Shown one piece after another: positions 36,206 through 45,351 of a stretch of 64,000 bases of DNA. Source of the stretch: Emcibacter sp. (GTDB taxonomy: Bacteria > Pseudomonadota > Alphaproteobacteria > Sphingomonadales > Emcibacteraceae). Under the pieces are notes generated by a model. It did not search any database. It saw only the letters and a list, made by a program, of their open reading frames with translations, and was not told the DNA's origin. The stretch's first letter is position 1. Each line of letters opens with the position of its first letter. Location of the stretch: the NCBI GenBank assembly GCA_021647465.1, contig JAKIUQ010000005.1:157222-221221 (forward strand), written 5' to 3'. The translations under genes were made by a program, and so were the position numbers.

Positions 36206-38305
36206 CTATATTTGACCAAGCGTTCTGATTTTAACCTTTGGATGTACTTCATTCTGAGACATGACCACCGTTGCGGGCCGGAAACGTTCAATGATGGACC
36301 TGACATAGGGACGGATCATTGGGCTGGTTAATAAAACCGGCAATTCTCCTGCATGGGCCTGGTCTTCGAATGTCATACGTACGAGGCCAATGAATTCCTG
36401 TAATTGACTTGGGGGCATGGCCAGTTGTTTTTCCTCGCCCCCGCCCACAAGTGATTCCATAAAGGCCTGTTCCCATTCAGGCGATAGATTAATCAAGGGA
36501 ATGACACCCTCCTGATTGGCATTTTCAAAACTGATCTGCCGCGCAAGGCGGGTGCGGGTATGCTCGGTTATCATGACGATATTCTGGGTATAGCCACAAG
36601 CTTCGGCGATACCTTCGAGTATCGTTGGCAGGTCACGGATGGAAATGCGCTCGCCCAGTAAATTCTGTAAAACCCGTTGTACGCCGCTTTGGGTAATGAG
36701 GGTAGGGATCAGGTCTGCCACCAGCTTTTGATGTTCCGCGGCCAAATCATCCAATAGCTTCTTCACTTCTGCATAGGATAATAGTTCGGGCATATTATCC
36801 TTGATGACTTCGGTAATATGGGTGGTGATCACGGTCGCCGCGTCAACAACAGTATAGCCGCGAAAAGAGGCTTCTTCTTTCAGGTTTTTATCAATCCATG
36901 TGGCGGGAAGTTTAAAGGCAGGCTCCAATGTTTCTTCACCGGGCAGCGCAACAGGTTCGCCGCGCGGGTCCATAACCAGCAGCATATTAGGCCGGATATC
37001 GCCTTGCCCGGCATCCGTTTCCTTGAGCCGGATGACATATTTGTTGGCGGATAATTGCATATTATCCAATATGCGGATGGACGGCATGACAAAACCCATA
37101 TCGGACGCGAGCTGCCGGCGCAGGGCCTTGATCTGGTCGGTCAGCCGAATACCTGTATCATCATTGATTAACGGCAACAGGCCATATCCCAGTTCAAGGC
37201 GGATAGGATCAATGGTCAGGGCCGTGGTGATCGGCTCCTCCACATGTTCGACTTTTTGCTCTTCCATTTCAACGGCGATTATTTTGGCTTCTGCGCGGTC
37301 ATCTTGCCTGCGTGACAGGGCCATTGTCGTGATGCCAAGAAGACCTGCCAGAATAGCGAAGGGCAAAAATGGAATGCCCGGCAGCAAGGACAGGCATAGC
37401 AGCAGTACCGCGCTGACACCAAGTGCCTTTGGATAGGCGCTGAACTGACTGAAAAGGGCCTGGTCTGTACGCCCGCTCAGGCCCGCCTTGGTCACCAGCA
37501 GCCCCGCAGCGGTGGAAACAATCAGGGCCGGTATCTGGCTAACCAAACCGTCACCAACGGTCAGCAGGGTATAGGTATTGGCCGCAGCGGAGAAGCTCAT
37601 GTCTTTCTGGGCCACGCCGATAATCATGCCGGCGATGATATTAATGAAGGTAATTAAAAGCCCCGCAACCGCGTCGCCGCGAACATATTTGGCCGCCCCG
37701 TCCATGGAGCCAAAAAAGGTGCTTTCGTCTTCTAACGTTTTGCGCCGCTCCCGCGCTTGATTTTCATCAATCAATCCTGAAGAAAGATCGGCATCAATGG
37801 CCATTTGCTTGCCCGGCATGGCATCAAGGCTGAAGCGGGCCGCGACCTCGGCAATTCTGCCGGAACCTTTGGTTATCACCATGAAGTTCACAATGAGCAA
37901 GACGGTGAATACGATGATGCCAATAACAAAATTTCCGCCCATGACAAAGTTGCCAAAGGCCTCAATCACATTACCGGCGGCAGAGGGGCCTGTATGTCCG
38001 TCGGATAGAATAAGGCGGGTTGAGGCCACGTTAAGCGCCAGCCTTAACATTGTTGCCAGCAATAATACGGCCGGAAAGGAATTAAATTCGAGCGGTGACT
38101 TGATGAACAGACAAGTCATCAGAACCATAACCGAAAAGGTAAATGAAATGGCCAGTGACATATCCAGTAACCACGGCGGCATGGGCAAAAACAGGATTGT
38201 CAGAATCAGCACAACACCAACGGCCATAATAATATCGGACCGCTGGGCCAAATGTCCTAATATGCCAATCTTTTCAGAAGGGGTGTTGCTGGCCGTGTCG
38301 CTCAT
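36206..38305 (-). CDS. flhA: Flagellar export gate protein FlhA
   Basis: A 699-residue protein with about eight transmembrane segments in the first 320 residues and a large cytoplasmic domain. The conserved FHIPEP-family stretches MLRLALNVASTRLIL, FSLDAMPGKQMAIDADL and GDAVAGLLITFINIIAGM are intact. FlhA forms the nonameric export gate, recruiting chaperone-substrate complexes. flhF lies next and flbD precedes. No strong ribosome-binding site is seen. Confidence 0.97.
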   Translation of the reverse strand: MSDTASNTPSEKIGILGHLAQRSDIIMAVGVVLILTILFLPMPPWLLDMSLAISFTFSVMVLMTCLFIKSPLEFNSFPAVLLLATMLRLALNVASTRLILSDGHTGPSAAGNVIEAFGNFVMGGNFVIGIIVFTVLLIVNFMVITKGSGRIAEVAARFSLDAMPGKQMAIDADLSSGLIDENQARERRKTLEDESTFFGSMDGAAKYVRGDAVAGLLITFINIIAGMIIGVAQKDMSFSAAANTYTLLTVGDGLVSQIPALIVSTAAGLLVTKAGLSGRTDQALFSQFSAYPKALGVSAVLLLCLSLLPGIPFLPFAILAGLLGITTMALSRRQDDRAEAKIIAVEMEEQKVEHVEEPITTALTIDPIRLELGYGLLPLINDDTGIRLTDQIKALRRQLASDMGFVMPSIRILDNMQLSANKYVIRLKETDAGQGDIRPNMLLVMDPRGEPVALPGEETLEPAFKLPATWIDKNLKEEASFRGYTVVDAATVITTHITEVIKDNMPELLSYAEVKKLLDDLAAEHQKLVADLIPTLITQSGVQRVLQNLLGERISIRDLPTILEGIAEACGYTQNIVMITEHTRTRLARQISFENANQEGVIPLINLSPEWEQAFMESLVGGGEEKQLAMPPSQLQEFIGLVRMTFEDQAHAGELPVLLTSPMIRPYVRSIIERFRPATVVMSQNEVHPKVKIRTLGQI

Positions 38306-38368
38306 AAGATGGGGCTATTTTCTCTTAAGGTTCATATGAAGTTTTTCAAGCTCATTTTATAGATTTGA

Positions 38369-39742
38369 TTATAAATTCGGGATTTGTGGTATTCTAGGGC
38401 TTGGGACATTGACGCCGTCCGACATATATATATTTAATTTATTGCGCAATGTCCGAATGGAAATCCCCAGGATATTGGCCGCGTGGGTTCTATTGCCGAG
38501 GCAATGTTTGAGGGTATCAATAATCAGGTCTTTTTCCACATCGGCGACTGTCCGGCCAATAAGGGATGCGGCGGAAAGAGGCTCAGAGCCTTCGTAGGTT
38601 CCCGCCGTCTTTATCGCAGACCCAGACTGGATGTCTATATGGGGCCGGCCATCAGGAAGGACAATATCCGAGGCGTTAATTTCATCCCCTATGGTGAGTA
38701 AAACAGCCCTGTGAATGGTGTTTTCCAATTCACGAACATTGCCGGGCCAATTATGATTAATCAGAACTTTCATGGCACTGTCCGTGATTTTTTTATGAGG
38801 CAACGCATTAAAATCAGCATATTTAATGGCAAAATGCTTGCAAAGCGCGCGTGTATCTTCCGGGCGATCCTGCAATTTGGGTATATTCAGATTTACGACA
38901 TTGAGCCGAAACAGAAGATCTTCCCGGAAATTGCCTTTTTTGATTTCTTCTTGCAGGTCCCGGTTCGTCGTGGCGATAATTCTGATGTCAATTTTCACAG
39001 CCCCGGATCCGCCAACCCGGTCAACTTCTCTTTCCTGAATAACCCGAAGTAATTTTGCCTGAAGCCGCACGTCCATCTCACTCACTTCATCCAGCAAAAG
39101 AGTGCCGCCGTTCGCTTCTTCAAATTTTCCTATTCGGCGGGCCACGGCACCCGTAAAAGCGCCTTTTTCATGACCAAAAAGCTCGCTCTCCAAAAGATTT
39201 TCCGGAATGGCGGCGCAATTGACCGCGATGAAGGGCTTGTTTTTGCGGCGGCTTTTGGTATGGACATGACGGGCCATGACTTCTTTACCGGTGCCGCTGT
39301 CGCCGGTGATCATTATACTGGCTTCGCTGCCCGCCACCTGATCGGCAAGCTTTACCACCTGCATCATATTTCGGTCACGATAGATAAATTCATGCTGATC
39401 AACAGAAATGGCTGTCAGAACGGCGGCAATAAGATCCGGGTCTGGCGGAAGAGGGATATATTCTTTGGCACCGGCACGGATTGCCGAGACCGCTTCATCG
39501 GAATTAGATCCCACACCGCAAGCCACGGCGGGCGTCGTAATATGCTCGGAAGCCAGTTGATCCAGCAGGCCTTTGATGTCGCATTTGACATCAATCATTA
39601 ACAGGTCCGCCCCCTTTGACCTGATCAAGGTCAGGGCCGTCGCCTCATCGGGTGCATGGATGACTTTGGCCCCATTGCTTATGGCGATCTGGGATGCTGT
39701 AGTTAATTGCCCGCCAAGGGAGCCTACGATGATCAGCCTCAT
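38369..39742 (-). CDS. flbD: Sigma-54-dependent flagellar activator FlbD
   Basis: A 457-residue NtrC-family protein. The N-terminal receiver-like domain begins MRLIIVGSLGGQL, as in Caulobacter FlbD. The AAA+ domain has Walker A GDSGTGKE, the sigma-54-contacting GAFTGA loop, and Walker B GGTLLLDEV. A Fis-type helix-turn-helix with HAANILGISIRTLRNKL closes the protein. It turns on late flagellar promoters. Two sigma-54 promoters lie between fliK and flgK in this window and are likely targets. Its usual partner FliX is not present here. Confidence 0.92.
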   Translation of the reverse strand: MRLIIVGSLGGQLTTASQIAISNGAKVIHAPDEATALTLIRSKGADLLMIDVKCDIKGLLDQLASEHITTPAVACGVGSNSDEAVSAIRAGAKEYIPLPPDPDLIAAVLTAISVDQHEFIYRDRNMMQVVKLADQVAGSEASIMITGDSGTGKEVMARHVHTKSRRKNKPFIAVNCAAIPENLLESELFGHEKGAFTGAVARRIGKFEEANGGTLLLDEVSEMDVRLQAKLLRVIQEREVDRVGGSGAVKIDIRIIATTNRDLQEEIKKGNFREDLLFRLNVVNLNIPKLQDRPEDTRALCKHFAIKYADFNALPHKKITDSAMKVLINHNWPGNVRELENTIHRAVLLTIGDEINASDIVLPDGRPHIDIQSGSAIKTAGTYEGSEPLSAASLIGRTVADVEKDLIIDTLKHCLGNRTHAANILGISIRTLRNKLNIYMSDGVNVPSPRIPQIPNL

Positions 39743-39778
39743 TGGCCTGTTCCTGACATAATCCCTGTTTTTTGGGCG

Positions 39779-40540
39779 CTATTCATAATAACTGATCCGA
39801 TTTTTTTGCGGTAACATGGCATTAAGCTGCATTTCCAGACGGCGCGGGTTTTCCTCTCGGCCAATGGACAGGATACCTGTCAGATAAAGTAAGTTGAGCG
39901 TCGATTCATTGTGGGAATTCCTTTCCGCTTTGCTGGAAAGGGGGATGAGAACCATATGGGCTAAAATAGCGCCATAAAAAGTCGTCAGTAACGCCACCGC
40001 CATCGCGGGCCCAATCGTGCTTGGGTCGCTAAGGTTTCCGAGCATCTGTACAAGCCCAACCAGCGTTCCAATCAATCCCATCGCAGGGGCCACTTCGGCT
40101 GAACGCCGCAGTAAATCAACACTTTTTGATTGAATGGTGGCATTGGAATAAATTTCCTGTTTCAGGATAGTCTCAATTTCTTCGGGTTTTGCGCCATCAA
40201 TGGCCAATTCCAGACCTTTTTGCAGAAAAGGTTCGTCATCCAAAGTCTTGCTGACCTGGTCCAGCGCAATAACGCCGCCGCTACGGGCTTTTTCCGCGAT
40301 TTTAATCATGGTGACGCCGACTTCCTGGGGGTCGTTGGTTTTATAGGACATCATCCGCCATAAGGCGCTGGGTATCTGCGTAAGATCCTTCACAGAAAAA
40401 CTGACGACAGTTATGGCAATTGTGCCGCCCAAAACGATAAGGACTGATTGTAAATTGACAAAGTCCCATGGTGATCCGCCAATGACCATAGCAGAGATGA
40501 TCAGTCCAAAGCCTGCGATTATTCCTAAAAGTGTTATCAC
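39779..40540 (-). CDS. motA: Flagellar motor stator protein MotA/PomA
   Basis: A 253-residue protein with four hydrophobic segments. The opening ITLLGIIAGFGLIISAM and the late APAMGLIGTLVGLVQML motif are typical of MotA/PomA, the ion-channel stator subunit that presses on FliG. The similarity is closer to the PomA form, but the coupling ion cannot be told. The partner motB is not in the window. It lies between fliN and flbD in the minus-strand series. Confidence 0.9.
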   Translation of the reverse strand: MITLLGIIAGFGLIISAMVIGGSPWDFVNLQSVLIVLGGTIAITVVSFSVKDLTQIPSALWRMMSYKTNDPQEVGVTMIKIAEKARSGGVIALDQVSKTLDDEPFLQKGLELAIDGAKPEEIETILKQEIYSNATIQSKSVDLLRRSAEVAPAMGLIGTLVGLVQMLGNLSDPSTIGPAMAVALLTTFYGAILAHMVLIPLSSKAERNSHNESTLNLLYLTGILSIGREENPRRLEMQLNAMLPQKNRISYYE

Positions 40541-40585
40541 TTCTTACTTTCCTGTTTTTCTGGCCCGTGCTTATGGCTTCAGAAG

Positions 40586-40927
40586 TTATTCGTTGCCTTT
40601 AATAATCTCTGTCATGGTAATACCGAGTTTCTCTTCCAGAAGGACGACTTCACCACGGGCGACGAGCCTGTTATTCACATAAATATCGATGGCTTCTCCG
40701 ACCTTGCGGTCCAATTCCACAACTGATCCAGACCCAAGTTTCAGCAACTGGCTCACCGTAAGGTTTGTTATGCCCAGAACGGCGGATACTTTTACCGGAA
40801 CGTCAAAAACGGCTTCTAAATCGCCCGCGCCTTCCGGTTCTTCGTTGTTTTTCTCTTGATTACTGGTATCAGACGCCGTGTCACCTTGATCTAATTCCTG
40901 CCAATCCATATTTTCTGTATCAGACAT
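40586..40927 (-). CDS. fliN: Flagellar switch protein FliN
   Basis: A 113-residue protein with an acidic, variable N-terminus and a C-terminal SpoA domain: VFDVPVKVSAVLG, LLKLGSGSVVELDR, VNNRLVARGEVVLLEEKLGI. FliN forms the lower C-ring with FliM and takes part in CheY-controlled switching. fliM is not in this window. It sits after fliH and before motA. Confidence 0.93.
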   Translation of the reverse strand: MSDTENMDWQELDQGDTASDTSNQEKNNEEPEGAGDLEAVFDVPVKVSAVLGITNLTVSQLLKLGSGSVVELDRKVGEAIDIYVNNRLVARGEVVLLEEKLGITMTEIIKGNE

Positions 40928-41043
40928 TAGCTGTTAGCCCTTAATATTTTATTGCCATAAGGTATGATTAATGAATGTTTTTTCAGTAATCATGCTTTCT
41001 ATTAACCATATTTATCCGTAAAAGACAATTTCCGGAAATTTTT

Positions 41044-41742
41044 TCATTCATTTTGTCCTATATTTTCTGCGCCGGTTATGGTTTCGGATATTGTGCCAGC
41101 TTTTGGGTCAATCTCGCTGACGCCTTGTTTCTGATTGGGGGCGGGGGGGGCTTGTTCCGGTGCATCAATGAATAATTTTATAGTATTTTCGATTGTTTTT
41201 ATCAGGCTGTTAAAGTCCCGTTCAACGCCGCCGTTGGCCCATTCAACCCGGCAATCACTGACATGGGACATTGGTTCATTGATCAGAACTATTTGCCCCT
41301 GATAACCACTGGCCAGTTTCATTTTATCCATTTTATCCTGCAGGAGAGGAAGAATGGCATCATCTACCCGGATAACAAGGCGCGGCTCCAAGGGGTTATT
41401 CTTCAGACATTGATTGACCAATAGTTCAATTTCCGCCAGCGGCGTTTGTTCAACCACTGCGGGCGCCAGTTTTTCGATAATGGCATAGGCAAGCTGCGCC
41501 GCTTCTTTATGCATTAAGGAGACTTGTTCTTCTTGACGGGCCTGAAGATTACCGGCTGCGGTGAAAATATTTTGCAGTAGATTTTCGCAACCTTGTTCCA
41601 GACCGCCCAGAATTTCCGCCCGGCCAGCCTCCAGGCCCTGCTCAAAAGCCGTATTTTGGACATCTTCCAGTTTACTGCGGCTTGAAGGGCCGCCGCTATC
41701 GCTTTCGAAATCATCGTCAAAGGTAAATTTTACAGCCGTCAT
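41044..41742 (-). CDS. fliH: Flagellar export regulator FliH
   Basis: A 232-residue protein with a long helical central region (FEQGLEAGRAEILGGLEQGC) that fits the FliH GxxxG-type stalk, and a C-terminal domain (LVIRVDDAILPLLQDKM, DCRVEWANGGVERD) that binds FliI. FliH anchors the ATPase to the C-ring. Position between fliG and fliN supports it. The C-terminal 30 residues are Pro/Glu-rich and variable. Confidence 0.88.
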   Translation of the reverse strand: MTAVKFTFDDDFESDSGGPSSRSKLEDVQNTAFEQGLEAGRAEILGGLEQGCENLLQNIFTAAGNLQARQEEQVSLMHKEAAQLAYAIIEKLAPAVVEQTPLAEIELLVNQCLKNNPLEPRLVIRVDDAILPLLQDKMDKMKLASGYQGQIVLINEPMSHVSDCRVEWANGGVERDFNSLIKTIENTIKLFIDAPEQAPPAPNQKQGVSEIDPKAGTISETITGAENIGQNE

Positions 41743-41762
41743 AATATGTTAAGCCTTAAATG

Positions 41763-42785
41763 CTAATAAATTAATTCATCTTCGCTTTTCGTGTCATTAA
41801 GCACGATTTCACCACTGTCGGCGAGGTCTTTGGCGACATTGACAATTTCCATCTGAGCTTCATCGACATCTTTCAAGCGTACGGGCCCCATGGCTTCCAT
41901 ATCCTCTTTCAGGATTTTTGCAGCCCGTTCTGACATGTTGCTAAAGAACATATCCCGAACTTTGTCGGAAGAGCCTTTCATGGCCAAGCCAAGCCGGTCT
42001 TTATCAATACCCCGCAGCAGGGTTTGAACGCCGGTCGCATCCAGATTCTGCAAGTCATCAAAGGTAAACATGAGGGCGCGTACTTTTTCTGCGCTTTCTC
42101 TATTTCTATCCTCGAGGGCGGTCAGAAAGCGGGTTTCTGACGCGCGATCAAGATAATTGAAAATCTCTGCAATGGTCTCATGGCTGTCTTTGCGGCTGGT
42201 TTTAGCCAGATTATTCATAAATTCAGTCCGCAGGGTTTGTTCCACCTTATCCAGAATATCTTTTTGAACCGGTTCCATACGAAGCATGCGCTGAATGACT
42301 TCCATAGAGAATTCATCGGGCAAAACGGTCAAGACAGCGGCGGCATGTTCCGGTTTGATTTTTGACAGAACCACAGAGACTGTTTGGGGATATTCATTTT
42401 TAAGGTAGGTCGCGAGAACCATTTCATTCACATTACCAAGTTTATCCCACATGGTGCGTCCCGCAGGGCCGCGAATTTCTTCCATAATCTGCCCGACCCG
42501 GTCGCCCGAGAGCATTTTGGAAAGCAAACGTTCCGTATTGTCGAAATTCCCGGTGAGGGAGCCTACAGAGGATACGTCATTGGCAAAATCCAGAAATAAA
42601 TCTTCAATCACTTTGGAATCAACTGCGCCGAGTGATGACATGGCCAGGGATAGTTCCTTGACTTCTTCATCGTCCAGAAGGTTCCAGATGATTGATCCAT
42701 TCTCCTCACCAAGCGCGAGCATAAGGGCCGCGGCTTTATCTGAGCTGGACAGGTCTGCCGCCCGCAGAATTTTTTGACTACTCAT
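41763..42785 (-). CDS. fliG: Flagellar motor switch protein FliG
   Basis: A 340-residue protein of usual FliG length. Typical elements are DKAAALMLALGEE, YPQTVSVVLSKIKPEHAA, and the C-terminal charged torque helix MKGSSDKVRDMFFSNMSERA. FliG joins the MS-ring to the C-ring and receives torque from MotA. It starts six bases after fliF, so the two are translationally linked. Confidence 0.96.
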   Translation of the reverse strand: MSSQKILRAADLSSSDKAAALMLALGEENGSIIWNLLDDEEVKELSLAMSSLGAVDSKVIEDLFLDFANDVSSVGSLTGNFDNTERLLSKMLSGDRVGQIMEEIRGPAGRTMWDKLGNVNEMVLATYLKNEYPQTVSVVLSKIKPEHAAAVLTVLPDEFSMEVIQRMLRMEPVQKDILDKVEQTLRTEFMNNLAKTSRKDSHETIAEIFNYLDRASETRFLTALEDRNRESAEKVRALMFTFDDLQNLDATGVQTLLRGIDKDRLGLAMKGSSDKVRDMFFSNMSERAAKILKEDMEAMGPVRLKDVDEAQMEIVNVAKDLADSGEIVLNDTKSEDELIY

Positions 42786-42791
42786 TTCATA

Positions 42792-44504
42792 TTATCCGTA
42801 TAACCAACCTCTAACGACGGCAGCGGATTCTTCCGGATGTCGTTCAACAAGTTCCCCGACTTTCTTCAGGGCAGTGGCTTGTATTTTACCTTCTACGGCG
42901 GCAACATCAATAGCAGAATCAATGGCGCCTGTTTGTTTCGCGACCTCACGGGACGTCAATTGCCTGCCTTGATCATCAACTAATGTAACATTGGGTTGAC
43001 TTGGTGCATTATCGGGCCCCGTGATGGCGGCCTGCTGACCCGGTGGTAACTGTGCCTGATCTGGGGCACCTTCAAGGGCGGCTGTTTGCGGCAGGTAATT
43101 TACGGGCGGCGCTGTCAGGAATTTAATCAACGGCCTGAGGGCAAAGAAAATAACCATAATGCCAATTAATAATAATCCGCCGAGTTCAATGAAGCGCATC
43201 ATATCGGCTTTGCTGAAGTCAAACAGGCCTTCTTCGGCGGCCTCTTCGCCATAATCTATCGTTGCGAATTGCATATTAACGACATGGACGGAATCACCGC
43301 GTTCTTCGTCAAAACCTATGGTGGATTTGACCAATGCTTCAATATTTGCAAGATCATCGGCATTGCGGGCTTGATAAACCGGGGGATTACCTTCGCCAGC
43401 GTCTTGATAGGTGCCGTCAATCAATACCGCAACAGAAATCTTCTTCACCGTTCCTGCCTCGTGAATTTGGGTTCGGATGGTTTTGGAATTTAAAAAATTT
43501 GTGGTGGTTGAGGCTTCACTGTCAGAAGATTGATTTTTTATGGCCTGTTCCGGGTCTGCCTCGGCATCCTGATCGGGCAGGTTATTATTGACAGAAACCG
43601 TTTTTTCGTCGGCATTTTCACGGTTGTTACTGGTGCGTTCGTTGCTGGTTTCTGATAAAACCACCTGACCATCCGGGTCATAAATTTCTGAATTGCTGGT
43701 AATCCGATTCAAGTCAAGTTCTGCGCTGACTTCTGCCCGAACCTTACCCAGCCCAACGGTTTTTTCAAGCAGGGTTTCGATTTGACTGCGCAGACGGCTC
43801 TCCATAGAGATTTTCTTTTCTTCCAAAGACAGGGCGAGAAGAGAGGTTGTATCTTCTGATGATCCGCGGGCAAGTAAGGAGCCCTTTTGATCAACAATGG
43901 AAATGCGTTCGGGTTGCAAGTCAGGTACGGCGGCGGAGACCAGATTTTGAATGGCCATTACCTGATTGCGTCCCAGCCGGCCAGACGTTGTTTTAATAAA
44001 TATACTGGCGGTGGCCTGACGGTTTTCATTGCTGAAAAGCCGCCGTTCCGGCAATACCAGATGAATACGGGCGCTGGTTACCTTTTCAATGGACTGGATT
44101 GTCCGTGCCAATTCCCCTTCAAGGGCCCGCAAATGGTTGATATTTTGCACAAAACTTGTGGCACCAAGGGAATCGCCCCGGTCAAAAATTTCATATCCCA
44201 GTGACCCACCACTCGTTAAACCTTGTTCGGCTACAGAAATCCGTATTCTGTTGACTTGGTCATCGGGGACTAAAATAGTGCTGCCATCCCCAACCAGTTC
44301 ATAGGGAATGGCCTGGGCTTCCAAGTTTTGAACTATTCTGGAAGAGTCTGCCAAATCAAGACCGCTGAATAATAAGGCCATATTTGGTGTGGATAACCTT
44401 ATGGACAGGAAAACAAAGAAGCCAATGGTAATTGCCGCAACAGTTGCCATTGCCGCTAATCTGGCGGGGCCTAAAGTTCTAAAAAATTCTGCTAAGCCAT
44501 TCAC
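42792..44504 (-). CDS. fliF: Flagellar MS-ring protein FliF
   Basis: A 570-residue membrane protein with transmembrane segments near residues 16-36 and 435-455. Between them is the YscJ/FliF ring-building domain (LARTIQSIEKVTSARIHLVL, QNLVSAAVPDLQPERISIVD). The MS-ring is the assembly base of the flagellum. The C-terminal cytoplasmic tail has the FliG-binding region. First gene of the fliF-fliG-fliH-fliN-motA-flbD-flhA-flhF-flhG series. Confidence 0.96.
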   Translation of the reverse strand: MNGLAEFFRTLGPARLAAMATVAAITIGFFVFLSIRLSTPNMALLFSGLDLADSSRIVQNLEAQAIPYELVGDGSTILVPDDQVNRIRISVAEQGLTSGGSLGYEIFDRGDSLGATSFVQNINHLRALEGELARTIQSIEKVTSARIHLVLPERRLFSNENRQATASIFIKTTSGRLGRNQVMAIQNLVSAAVPDLQPERISIVDQKGSLLARGSSEDTTSLLALSLEEKKISMESRLRSQIETLLEKTVGLGKVRAEVSAELDLNRITSNSEIYDPDGQVVLSETSNERTSNNRENADEKTVSVNNNLPDQDAEADPEQAIKNQSSDSEASTTTNFLNSKTIRTQIHEAGTVKKISVAVLIDGTYQDAGEGNPPVYQARNADDLANIEALVKSTIGFDEERGDSVHVVNMQFATIDYGEEAAEEGLFDFSKADMMRFIELGGLLLIGIMVIFFALRPLIKFLTAPPVNYLPQTAALEGAPDQAQLPPGQQAAITGPDNAPSQPNVTLVDDQGRQLTSREVAKQTGAIDSAIDVAAVEGKIQATALKKVGELVERHPEESAAVVRGWLYG

Positions 44505-44858
44505 GATGCGTGTCCCTAATATATTTTTTAATCACTTAACTATAAACGTCATATAACGACTAATGAACGTTGTATGATGAATTGAATCAACGTTAAATGA
44601 AGTTTACCAATTATTAAGTAAACAACAAGTTAATGGTAGGCAATTTTTGCCTAGTATTGCAGATAAATATGTTGACAGTCAAAAAAATGAGGATTCTCAA
44701 CGCCCCTAGTGGTGGGGATTTTTTATAACCCCATACTATATATAGTATGAATCGCCAAAAATAGGGCTTTTGGGGCGGCGATAAAAAAATAACCATGAGA
44801 ATCACTCCTCATGGTTATTAAAATAATATAACTGTCTTTAAAATACTAAAAAATAATT
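44505..44858. promoter_or_regulatory. fliF leader region
   Basis: This 354-base stretch holds no credible gene. Reading toward fliF, it has the sciP terminator, an 18-base perfect palindrome CATACTATATATAGTATG (44732-44749), and a TTAA-N7-TAAAC element at 44602-44617 that differs from the CtrA consensus TTAA-N7-TTAAC by one base. A GCCCC/GGGG hairpin with a T-run at 44701-44722 points the other way. Confidence 0.5.
44788..44819 (-). terminator. Terminator of sciP
   Basis: AATAACCATGAG and CTCATGGTTATT form a perfect 12-base stem with an 8-base loop. On the minus strand it is followed by a run of seven T bases. It lies 40 bases past the sciP stop. Confidence 0.88.
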
Positions 44859-45158
44859 TTAGTTATCATATCTTTGTTGTGTGGCTGCGCGATAGTCCTG
44901 AACTCTTGTGACGCGCAGGCCAAGCAGGCCGTCTTTGTCTATGGCGCGTTGCCAAGAGAGAAACTCCTCAACAGAAAGGGTATATTTTTTGCAGGCATCT
45001 TCTAACGAAAGCAGCCCGCCCCTTACGGCGGCGACGACTTCCGCCTTCCGCCTGATTACCCATCGCTTGGTATTGGACGGCGGAAGGTCCTCTAAGGTAA
45101 GCGGCTCTCCTGTCGGCCCCAAAACTGGTGCAGCTGACATATCTTGAAATCTACTCAT
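44859..45158 (-). CDS. sciP: SciP-family CtrA inhibitor (DUF1153)
   Basis: A 99-residue protein with the DUF1153 core: LTLEDLPPSNTKRWVIRRKA, EVVAAVRGGLLSLEDACKKY, LSVEEFLSWQRAIDKDGLLGLR. In Caulobacter SciP binds CtrA and limits transcription of CtrA targets in the swarmer stage. The short helix-turn-helix fits this. Its placement between fliF and flgE and its presence alongside ctrA and chpT point to the same role here. It has its own terminator. Confidence 0.88.
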   Translation of the reverse strand: MSRFQDMSAAPVLGPTGEPLTLEDLPPSNTKRWVIRRKAEVVAAVRGGLLSLEDACKKYTLSVEEFLSWQRAIDKDGLLGLRVTRVQDYRAATQQRYDN

Positions 45159-45300
45159 TATGTACTAATCTCCGGTAACATCTTCATGTGATACTCAGAA
45201 TAATCGCAAGCCTTTAAAGAAAGCCTAATGAACGAGGTTAATTAGAAATAAAATATTGATGAAAATTTTATCTATTACAATTTGAGCAAGCTAAAATTAA

Positions 45301-45332
45301 AAAAGCCGCTTGTCATATCACAAGCGGCTTTT
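45301..45332 (-). terminator. Terminator of flgE
   Basis: AAAAGCCGCTTGT and ACAAGCGGCTTTT form a perfect 13-base stem with a 6-base loop. On the minus strand it runs into a T-rich tail. It lies 20 bases after the flgE stop. Confidence 0.9.
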
Positions 45333-45351
45333 CCATTAACTAGTTGGTTTA

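Noticed and set aside
44665..44722. Possible small RNA on the plus strand, ending in a GCCCC/GGGG hairpin with a T-run
   Set aside because: The hairpin is terminator-like, but no convincing promoter precedes it and no conservation can be judged.
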